Below are positions 55,816 through 64,000 of a stretch of 64,000 nucleotides of DNA, in pieces (the first letter of the stretch is position 1; each line of letters starts with the position of its first letter). The position numbers and the translations under genes are program-made. The notes beneath the pieces are model-generated. The model saw only the letters and a program-made list of their open reading frames with translations, was not told the DNA's origin and made no database searches. The DNA comes from Thalassia testudinum (taxonomy: Eukaryota; Streptophyta; Magnoliopsida; Alismatales; Hydrocharitaceae): assembly GCA_037157565.1 (NCBI GenBank), contig JAZHRO010000036.1, forward strand, positions 135,834,501-135,898,500. The letters are read 5' to 3'.

Positions 55816-58590
55816 TGATGGGAACACCATCATGAGCCCTACATAACCATTTTTACCCAATGAAGTCAATAAATGCTCCTACATAACCAATTGAAGGTCA
55901 TAATTCATTGCCTAACCTTTCTTAGAGAAACACAAGAAACTAGGGTTAAAACTGTAATTTTACCAATGCAGTACAACCATAGATTTTCTCAAGGGATAAA
56001 CAAAGGTCAAATGGTCTTAATAAGATAAGAAGTGGGTTGGATTAGACAGAAAAGGGTTTGTGTGTGTTCTGAGAATTAAATGACTTTTGAAACCCTAAAA
56101 GCAGATCCACTTAATTAACCAAGGTTTTGGTCAGTATAAAATTCATTTAAATCCTCTAAAAATCATAGAAAAATATTCTCTAGGGTTTAGTACCTTCAAT
56201 TTGTCCATTAAAACCCATCTTGACTTAAATTGGAGTCTCAGACAGATATTTACCCTAATTTGGGTTTTTGTATAAATTACCTAGTCAAACGTGGTCAAAA
56301 CCAAAATCCAACTTTACCATTGGATTTATTAGGTCCAAATTAGGTTTGTATCAAAATGTAGACCTAAGGGGAACTCATCTTGACCTAGTTTGCAAAAAGG
56401 TCCTGTTTGATTACATTTCTACCCTTAACTTTCAAAAACCCTTGCATTAGCCCCCTAACTTCTTCATCGTCTTCACAAGTAGGTCCCTCTACCATTATTG
56501 TGGAGGAAACCTACTCAGACGATCTTCAACTGGGATTTTCTCCCTGATTGATTGATGAATCCCTTCCAAAATTGGAAGGGAGATTCATCAATTAATCCTC
56601 TATAATATGAACCCATTGATGAGCCCTGATTCTTTCCCAATCTCTCATGCAAATGCATGAGATATTTGGGTATCTTGAAGCTCCTAGATCCGGTGAGCCT
56701 TCCTTGCTTGGAAGCTTAGCTTCCAAGCACAAAACCCTCTCTGAAGACCTATTTAAAAAGCCCCAGATCCAACCGTACTCCTTAGCTTGAAATTAGGCCG
56801 GAATCCCCTCTCTTCCTCTCTCCCCTCCAGCCACAATTCTCCACAAGCTCCGGTGGTGTATCTCTGACTCTCTTGTCACCCAACCACAATTCCAGTGGCG
56901 GGTTTATCTTCATCACCATCCTCCGCGTCGCGCAATACCAGCCGATGCCGTTCCTGCCCCATCTTCGTCGCCGCCTCTCCTATGGAGGTTCATCTTCCCT
57001 AAGTTCAGCAACCACACCGGCGTGGGATCCCTATTCCTTTCATCCCTTAGAAGTAAGTTCTTAGATTCCCTCTCTCTCGCACTTTCTTCCCCTCTCATTA
57101 TTTCCCAAAACCAACCACCAATGCTACTGACCACTGCCATCTCCTCCATCTCCGGCAACTCCTTCAGCGAGGTGCTCCCATCACTACTCACCTCCATCCA
57201 CCTCGCCGACCACCCTACAACCTCCACCGCACCTCCCTGATCATTTCCCCTCACTCCATTCACTCCATTGACCACCCAAACACTTCCCTGAACAGACCCA
57301 CTCTTACCGATTGTTCCCGTCACCATCCGGCCACCACGACCACTCGTGCTCCACACCACGATCACCGTTACATTTGCCATGCCACGGTGACCCTGTTGAG
57401 CATTCTGATGTGGCCATAAGGCCTCTTTTCTTGATTTCAGGTAGCAGGTCAGAGCCGCCATTGCTGTCGAGCTTCGAGCAAGCTTCAAGCTGCTCCAGGT
57501 TCTGCTACGCCCAGGGGCTACCAGCAGGCTGCACGGAATAGAAGCCCGCACGCATCCAAGTCCTCACGCAGGGGCTTCAGCAGTCGCAGCCTCGTCGATT
57601 TTCCTGATACCCTACTGCTGTGTTGCGAGGAAGACAGGTGGGACATTTAGTCCCACCTCGGAAACGAAAAAGCACCCGCACCCACATAAAGTGCAAAAGT
57701 GCACAATGTTGTTTGCCTCCAAACACTGAGGGTGAGGTCCTCCTCCCCCTTCACCGAACTCATCTGCAACATTGCCCCCGCGAACCTGGCCGACTCGACT
57801 ACCCGCCTGACCTACACTCCTCACTCACCACGCATGCCGGTGAGCCTGGACCTGGGTATGTGATAGGTCCGATTACCTGACCGGCTACGGCTCTGGGAGA
57901 GAAAGACTAAAATAGAAAGAGTGAGGAGAGTTGCGTGGAGGAAGGGGGGTTTTTGCTCTGGGAAGATTGGCTCCGACAGTTAGTCGGATTCAGAAGGTAG
58001 AAGAGTTAGAAGAGATGAAGGCCTAATGAAGGAAGAAGAAGAAGAGAGCCACAGGGCTGAAGGAAGAAGAGATAGAGAAGAGAAGAAGAAGTGAAGGCAT
58101 GAGATGAAGGCCTAAGGAGAAGAAGAAGAACAGAAAAAGGAGCAAAGAAGAAGAAAATTAGAGACAAAGAATCAAAGAGAAATCAAAGAAGAATCAAAGA
58201 GAAAGAGAAGAAAAGAAGAGGCACACAGACAAGAATAAAAAGGGATACTGTAGCACAAGTCACTTAAGACGTTTGATTGCAAAATCAGACATCTGATTTC
58301 ATATTCCCTCCTTTAGTAGATTTGAGTAAATTGGTGATTCAAATCACCATTATTTTATCTAAAATTCTTTTTACTCTTCATATACTCATATGCTCTACAT
58401 TCCTAATTAGTTTTTGAGTAATATTGTGTGTTCAATTTGCATTAATTGCTAAGTTTAGTGTGTGAATTCCATTTGCTCCCTGTGTTCAACCTCGGAATCT
58501 TTTCGAGTAATAAAATTGTATTTGTTTTCAAAGCGATTTCGACTATGCTGCAACGCAACACTTTTAAACATCGATTTCGCAGCGATAACA
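55816..58590 (+). mobile_element. Solo LTR A4 (family A), in the Tat antisense ORF
   Basis: 2.78 kb with perfect ACCCC duplications (55811-55815 and 58591-58595). It begins TGATGGGAACACCATCA and ends CGATAACA. It has a promoter, a GAAGAAG tract (57960-58240), the LTR-end block TTTGCTCCCTGTGTTCAACC (about 58473-58492) and GTAATAAAATT as a likely polyadenylation signal. The ORFs within are LTR sequence. Confidence 0.93.
56636..56757 (+). promoter_or_regulatory. A4 LTR promoter: hairpin and TATA-like box
   Basis: CCCAATCTCTCATGCA (56636-56651) pairs with TGCATGAGATATTTGGG (56654-56670) apart from one bulge and one mismatch. TATTTAAA follows at 56750-56757. Confidence 0.6.
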
Positions 58591-58872
58591 ACCCCCCAGA
58601 GGTGCCCTCTACCATGGATCCCATAAGACTCGACGATGCACCCGATCATACCTAATCCCCCTCGCTCGGAAGGATCCACCAGAACTTGAACACCGGTGGA
58701 AGTCCGCCAGTATTAGGGTTGAGAGAAGGTGTTGCCCGCACTTGTCGCCTCCGGGGCCAGCAAGGCAAAGGCCCCAAGAGAAGTCTTCGGAGCAGCAAAA
58801 CTAGTGGTGCCCTTAGGACGAGCTATCTCCCGAGGTGCCTCCAAAGGGGAGTCACCAAGGGAGATAACCTCT
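58591..58872 (-). other. Tat antisense-ORF segment between A4 and A5
   Basis: 282 bp of the Tat-like element left between two solo LTRs. On the minus strand it gives a Pro/Leu-rich broken reading frame that fits the linker of the antisense ORF. Confidence 0.55.
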
Positions 58873-61604
58873 TGATGGGAACACCATCATAAGCCATAAC
58901 TAGCTCAAAATGATCTGATTAAGTCATTAAATGCTCCTACATAACCGCCAGAAGACTGCAATTCATTGCATAATCATTCTGAGGGAAAGAAAAGAAACCA
59001 GGGTTAAAACTATAATTTTACTATCATATCTTGAATGTAGAATAACCAAGGGTTTTCTTAGGGGTTAATTAAGGGCCAAATGATCCTAAAAGGCTAACAA
59101 GTGGGTTAGAACAAACAGAAAGGGTCTTTGCATGTTTTGAGAATTAAATGACTTCTGAAATCCTAAAAATAGACCTGCTTAATTAACTGAGGTTTTGGTC
59201 AGAACAAAATTCACCTAAATCCTCTAAATTTCATATAAAAATATTCTTTAGGGTTTGGTACCTTCAATTTGATCATCAGAACTCGTCTTGACACAAAACA
59301 GTCTCAGACTGACATTTGCCATAATTTGGATTTTTACATAAATTACCTAGTCAAATGAGGTAAAAATCTAAATCTAACTTCACCATTAGATTCCTTGGGT
59401 CCAAATTAGGTTTCTACCAAAATTTGGGCCCAATCTAAGATCATCTTGATTAAGTTTGCATTTTGGTCCAGTTAGACTTTCTATCTCATTCAGACCCTTA
59501 ACTTTTGAATTCTCTTACAAATAACCTCCCAACTTCTTTGTCTTCTTCACAAGCAGGTCCCCACGCCATTTTTGGAAGGTTAAACCTTCACTGTCAAGTT
59601 TCAAGCGAGGATTTCTCGCTCGATTCTCAATTAATCTCTATCAAATTTAAACCAAAGATTTATTGAGAAGTTGCCTTCCATTTGAGCCATTCCTTGGGCT
59701 CCAATTCTTTCCCAAAAGGTCATGCGAACCTTTCAAAGGTTCGGGTATCCTATTTCACAAATACCTTCTGAGCTTGGAAGCTTCTTTCCAAGGTTGGAAG
59801 GGCTTCCTATGGCCTATAAAAGATCCCATGTTGCACAGCCAAGCTCTTTAGCAAGTTTTTGGGAGCCAAATCAACCTAATCCCCCTCCTCCGACCACCCA
59901 AAAATCTTAGCTCTAGCAACCTCCTTGGATCCCCCTCCTCCGACCGTCCAACCATCAAATTGGATTGCCTAAGCTCTTCCTCTCTTCGTCGTGACCCTCC
60001 CCAGCCAAAGGGAGGGCGTTCCTCCGTCGGAGTCATCATCGCCGCCTCACCACTTCTTCCTTCTCTAGCTCCGACCGATCAACACCGGAGCCCTCCACCT
60101 CCCTACCACTTTGCTAAGTTCCTCTCTTGCTCTCTCTCTTTCTATTTCATTTTTCCACCCTTGCAACACATGCACAATCGCCAACCATCGCCCCCCGAAC
60201 TTCATCTTCTCCAGCTCCGACGATGCTCCGACGACACCTACACACCGCCACACTACTTGAAACCCGCCTCTACCACCCTCATCAACTCCGTCGTGCTCCA
60301 CTTAACAAAATCCCTCTACCAATTTACCCTATTCACCACTCTACGACTCCATCGAACACACCCACTTGCCTCCCTCATCCACTTCATTGTTAGCCCTCCA
60401 CACACATCTTTACGCCCTCGGACCACCACTGTTACATTCGCCTCATCAAGGTGAAGCTCCTGAACATACTGACTAGGGCACTTAGCTCGTATTCATATCT
60501 TTCAGGTACCACATCGCCTCCGCCATTGGCGGAGCTTCTTCGAAGAGCTCCAGGTGGTGTTCTTGCTCCAGACTCATAGGCATCTCCACCAGGTCATGCG
60601 GAATACCCCCAGGCAGGATCCCAGGGTGCCAATTGGAGGCATAGTCCACTACAGTGCTCCAATTTGAGCCTTCATAGCTACAGCTGCGAATGCACGAAGA
60701 AGGGTGGGACTTTAGTCCCACCTCGGAAGCTAATAAGAACCTACGCCCTCATAAATTGAAAAAGTGATAGAGGCTTATCACCTCAAATCACTTGGGGGGT
60801 GAGGTCCCCTGCACCTTCACACGTGCCTTGTCCACGACACTTCCCTCGCGGACCTGGTGCACCCGACTACCCACCTAACCTACGCACACCTCGGTTGCGA
60901 CCCACACCCGCCGCCCTGGTCCCAGGTGCGCTTAGATCAGACTTTGATTACCCGGTACTATGTAAGGCTCTGGGAGAGCGGAACCCAGAGAGAGAAGGAG
61001 GGAGAGAGTGCAGGGCAGGGGTGTTTTGCTCTATTGTGGATCAGCTAACACTTAGCCAAAATTCGAGCCCTTTCCCTTGTGCTTAAAGAAGAGAAGACGG
61101 GCAGAAGAAGAAGGCCTGAAGAGGAGAAGGAAGACAAAGCAGATAAAAGAACAAGAAGAAGAGAAGGAAGAAACGAGAGAAGCCTCTCCCTGAGGCTTGA
61201 AATACTTGAAGAATTTAAAGAAGAGGCCTTTGCCTCTGTTAGGGAGTCTGAGCCGATTCTGATATCTGATACCTTGGTTTTGATTGGTTAATTTGAGTTG
61301 TACTTGGCTTATCTTATCTGTTACTTTGAGTAGCTTGCTTAACATTGTAGGGTAATTTGGTGATTCAAATCACCATTTTACTCTCTCTTCTTTTTACATT
61401 ATTAACATTGGATCTCATTTATATATTTTTATTGATTGCAAATTCTTACATCTTTAATTGTGATCTTGAGTTTAAATTGCCATATTGCTCCCTGTGTTCG
61501 ATCTTGGACTTCAAATTCGAGTAATAAATTGTATTTGTTTTTCGCACTAATTTGACCTATATTGCAACGCGATGATTTTAAAACTCATTTCAGAGCGATG
61601 AACA
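58873..61604 (+). mobile_element. Solo LTR A5 (family A), in the Tat antisense ORF
   Basis: 2.73 kb flanked by CCTCT (58868-58872) and CCTCC (61605-61609), differing by one C/T change. It begins TGATGGGAACACCATCA and ends CGATGAACA. The LTR-end block is at about 61486-61508 with GAGTAATAAATTG after it. It has the same direction as A4 and lies only 282 bp from it. The TSDs differ, so they are two independent insertions rather than the two LTRs of one element. Confidence 0.88.
59725..59821 (+). promoter_or_regulatory. A5 LTR promoter: hairpin and TATA box
   Basis: A perfect 9-bp inverted repeat CGAACCTTT-C-AAAGGTTCG (59725-59743) lies about 70 bp upstream of TATAAAA (59815-59821). Confidence 0.6.
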
Positions 61605-62790
61605 CCTCCTATGGCTCTGATGGGGCCAGAGGAGCGGAGGGCACACCTTCCCCCTCGGCCTCATCATGACTTCGCAGATGGGAAGTTTCTAACTCCTCCC
61701 GCTAAGGCTCCACGTGGCAACCTTTCCTCAACCACCTTAGGGGGACCTCTGGCTCCTCCATGAACCCCTTAAGGTCCACTTCCTCCTTTCGCTTCCGCCT
61801 CAGTTGGGGAATAAAGCCACTCCCCTCCCCAGGCTCTGCGATAGTGTCCCTACCTTGTTGCAAGTCATGGCGGGTGACGACGTCGCCTCGACGTTTGAGC
61901 ATTGCTGGCCGTGCAAACTGCTTAAAGGCTACAATTAGAGATAAAGTAGCAGTAATGGGCGGGCACAAGGTATGACGCGAAAGTTATTCTCTACCTAGCC
62001 CCACTTTCATGGTGTCGGCAACTCATCTGCCACCCATGATAATGCATCTCGGATTGCCTTCTACCTGAGCTCTGACCGAGCGATTGGACCAAACTTAACT
62101 AGCTTCTCCACGTCCGCCTGCATGGACGGGTCAAAATCTTTGGCTTGGGGCGGCTGGTCCTTTTTAGGAGGACCTTTCTAAGCGGATAGGACATCGAGCT
62201 CTTTAATATTCGAGAGAAAAAAGAAATGGAGGTCCTGCCCCTTCAGACTATCGATGAGGTCTACTATCCGATAACCAGCCTCTTGGCTATGCAATGTATA
62301 AATGCCAGAGGGAGAACTACCCTTCTTCACTTTTAAGGGAATCAGCCCAAAAAGTAGGCAGAACAAAGCCAGACGGGGAACAATCCCCAAATGAAGGCAA
62401 AGAGTTGTAAAGGCATTCAGCACCAGCCGACAATTAAGGCTAAGTTGCGAAGGGGCAAGGCAGTAGAAGCAAAGGAAGGAGGAAATAAAGGGGTTCAAGG
62501 GCACACACAGATCGTGATCTATAGAATATTTACATATGATGAACATGTCCTTTGTCTCGTCTAAACATAGATGAGTCTTCGACCCACAATCCTTGAAAGG
62601 CACCTCGCCAAGCTTGTATTCCCCAAAAATGACAAAATGGCAAACCAGTTACGAAAGTCTGATGAAAAATAGTACAAGGACCTCATCTTGGCAGAGACCC
62701 TAGAAGAAGAGGAAGCAACAGAGTTACCCTTGCTTGCAAAACCTGACATGGTGGCTTTCACTTTTAAGAGATCCCGACACGATGGCACTC

Positions 62791-63199
62791 CAACGAAGGA
62801 TGTCCCTTCACACTACTCTGCCGAGACTAAAAGCTCTTCACGTAGACATTCTCTGAGGTAGGTGGGTCATTAACCATGACCCACCACCCCTATATATAGC
62901 CCCTACGGAGGGCGGTTCCACTCTTGCGGGGCACATCATTAAAAAAAAATGAAATATCACCGTATCTGGCACGGACTCCAAATAAGCTGCCAAAAGTGAA
63001 GAAAATATCTGCCATTATTACGGATAGTTAATACCCCTGTACACATATTCACTGTCATAACAAAAGGGTGGTCTCGTCAATGGTTGGCACGCCAATTGAG
63101 GTCTCAACCTCATCATAATCGCAATAAATGCCAGTCTCTCCGTACGATGAGACACCACTATCCCGGTGTGATTGGCCATTACCTAGAGAAACAGCGGGC
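62791..63199 (+). other. Tat-like element 3' region, non-coding
   Basis: Likely promoter and leader of the antisense ORF and 3' non-coding sequence of the sense transcript. On the minus strand CTATATATAG (62890-62899) could be a TATA box for the antisense ORF about 100 bp upstream of its first ATG. No gene. Confidence 0.45.
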
Positions 63200-63430
63200 A
63201 GATGCACCCTAAAGTCACCACTTAAGGCAAGCAAAATAGCTGGTGGACATGCCCTAAAGTCGCCTCTTTGCGGGTCCACACACCCAAAAGCCGCCTCTTA
63301 AGGCAAGCCATATAGTGGGCCCATGCACCCCAAAGCCACCTCTAAAGGTAGGCAAAATTGCAGGCCCACGCACCCTAAAGCTACCTCTTAAGGCCGGTAG
63401 CGTGGCAAGCAGCCTCCTAAGGACGGTATC
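63200..63430 (+). repeat. ~45-bp tandem repeat in the Tat 3' region
   Basis: Units with GCACCCTAAAGCCACCTCTT followed by AAGGCAAGC recur with starts near 63204, 63249, 63279, 63325 and 63370, so mostly 45-46 bp apart with one short unit. The last copies drift into AAGGCCGGTAG and AAGGACGGTAT. Tandem repeats in the 3' region are known for Tat elements. Confidence 0.75.
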
Positions 63431-63600
63431 GCACTAAGCCTACGCACCTCGTGCAACTACGGGCCTACGCCCCAGGAAAACCCCACCTACATATCAAATG
63501 CACCCCCGCTTGCATACACAATGGGGGTAACATTTGGGGGTATCACCTACCACGAAGTTTTTACTCCAAGGGTTACTCTCTCAGCAAGTAGATGCTAGCT
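63431..63600 (+). other. Tat 3' region between tandem repeat and polypurine tract
   Basis: It holds an extra purine-rich tract, AATGGGGGTAACATTTGGGGG (63519-63539), about 80 bp before the PPT. No gene. Confidence 0.4.
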
Positions 63601-63602
63601 CG

Positions 63603-63620
63603 AGAGTAAGGGGCATATAA
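63603..63620 (+). other. Tat-like element polypurine tract
   Basis: AGAGTAAGGGGCATATAA sits directly before the 3' LTR. Confidence 0.65.
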
Positions 63621-64000
63621 TGAGGGGTAAAAAATGCCCTCGAACCTGAAACCCCGTGATAGGCCCAAAACTGAGGATCTGACCCAGAAAACCTCAGATA
63701 AAGGCAAAGTTCAGAGATCCGACCTGCCTACATTGAAGAGAACCCCCTGTGCAACCGGACGCAACAATCCATCCAACCGGCACACAAGTAGGCAGGCACA
63801 GCAGGACTTGGAAAGACCTAGTCGTTGGAGGTTCAGCGAAGGGTACAGCAGGCCTGCATCGCCAATAAATGCTGACATTTGTAGTCGCCATTAATGACCT
63901 GGCAGTGTATCCACCTAAGAAATCATGCTGGAAGCACGATCCGCTCATAAGATCCTGATAGGAGCTCGAGTCCGATCTGCTCAGAAGATATCAGTAGGAG
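63621..64000 (+). repeat. Tat-like element 3' LTR (first 380 bp, cut by the window)
   Basis: Aligns with 42037-42415 of the 5' LTR, with roughly one difference per ten bases, including AAACCCCGTGATAGGCC and AGAACCCCCTRTGCAA stretches. Confidence 0.9.

Larger units (their letters stand above)
54556..62790 (-). pseudogene. Tat-like element antisense ORF (gypsy-type transposon/Transposase_28-like), split by A4 and A5
   Basis: Tat-lineage elements often carry an extra ORF in the opposite direction downstream of pol, with a Transposase_28 or plant mobile type domain of unknown role. Here the minus-strand pieces run from about 62790: a Ser-rich start (MSGFASKGNSVASSSSRVSA), the conserved block 62603-62178 with CVPLNPFISSFLCFYCLAPS, RLVLNAFTTLCLHLGI and LFCLLFGLIPL, then a basic segment at 61968-61702. 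After the A5 and A4 insertions comes a coiled-coil tail at 55436-54807 (KVEKATEESERRLRSQREA, ELKKTRSLLQKASATGEELS). Several frameshifts and two LTR insertions make it dead. The product is not an enzyme I can identify. Confidence 0.7.
42037..64000 (+). mobile_element. Tat-like Ty3/gypsy element with five nested LTRs (3' end beyond window)
   Basis: 5' LTR at 42037, PBS at 42684, gag, protease, the end of RT, RNase H, a second (archaeal-like) RNase H, integrase, a long antisense ORF, a tandem-repeat 3' region, a purine tract, and the start of the 3' LTR at 63621. The LTR starts match well (TGAGGGGCAAAAAATGCCCT and TGAGGGGTAAAAAATGCCCT). The gag type, double RNase H, antisense ORF and repeat-bearing 3' region all point to the Tat lineage. 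Removing B4 (45153-46922), D with A3 (47727-52674), A4 (55816-58590) and A5 (58873-61604) leaves about 9.7 kb in the window. Confidence 0.9.

Noticed and set aside
55816..61604. A4 and A5 as the two LTRs of one element
   Set aside because: They are 282 bp apart with Tat sequence between them, and each has its own target duplication (ACCCC and CCTCT/CCTCC). There is no PBS or PPT between them.
63200..63430. A CRISPR array
   Set aside because: Units are contiguous and degenerate without unique spacers, in a plant retrotransposon 3' region.
42037..64000. An endogenous pararetrovirus or other integrated virus
   Set aside because: Protease, RNase H, second RNase H, integrase, LTRs and PBS are those of Ty3/gypsy retrotransposons. 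No movement, coat or aphid-transmission protein is seen.
1..64000. tRNA, rRNA and snoRNA genes
   Set aside because: No cloverleaf with matching A and B boxes and no rRNA core sequence was noticed by eye. A tRNAscan/Infernal run would be decisive.

Overview
This is plant nuclear DNA from a repeat-rich region of a seed plant. A monocot is possible, but nothing here proves it. I see no intact host gene, no bacterial-type gene organisation, no rRNA, tRNA or CRISPR. Nearly all of the window is transposable elements inserted into one another: long Ty3/gypsy LTR retrotransposons, their solo LTRs, one PIF/Harbinger DNA transposon and one hAT DNA transposon. Every coding region I can recognise is broken by stops, frameshifts, deletions or insertions.

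Layout. 1-4.9 kb: a decayed hAT transposase (+), AT-rich DNA and an unidentified exon-like ORF (-). 5.0-20.0 kb: a non-autonomous LTR element B1 on the minus strand. Its 3' LTR (5040-9269) is split by solo LTR A1, its interior is split by a 5.1 kb solo LTR C, and it has a gag-like remnant, a PBS and a 5' LTR (18137-20031). 20.9-30.0 kb: an Athila-like element A2 on the plus strand with a perfect 5-bp target duplication (TTGAC). It has recognisable protease, RT, RNase H and integrase, but its gag is replaced by an inverted piece carrying its own LTR end and PBS. 30.8-33.0 kb: an LTR of family D. 33.4-41.6 kb: a PIF/Harbinger element on the minus strand (transposase plus Myb/SANT-like ORF1), interrupted by solo LTR E and flanked by solo LTRs B2 and B3. 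42.0-64.0 kb: a Tat-like element on the plus strand (LTR, PBS, gag, protease, part of RT, RNase H, a second RNase H, integrase, a long antisense ORF, a tandem-repeat 3' region and the start of the 3' LTR). It is broken by solo LTRs B4, D (itself containing A3), A4 and A5.

How the parts relate. Seven solo LTRs have perfect 5-bp target duplications, so their borders are secure. Elements A and B share the sequence before the 3' LTR (polypurine tract and flank) and an internal purine tract, which suggests that B is a pol-less partner moved by A-type proteins. LTRs of families A to E share three design features: an inverted repeat at the LTR start, a conserved block near the LTR end resembling CTCCCTGTGTTYGACC, and, in A and B, an inverted repeat just upstream of the TATA box. 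In several copies the paired arms differ in sequence while remaining paired. These conserved hairpins and the self-inverted element A2 are the most interesting observations. All coordinates and alignments were made by eye and may be off by a few bases.
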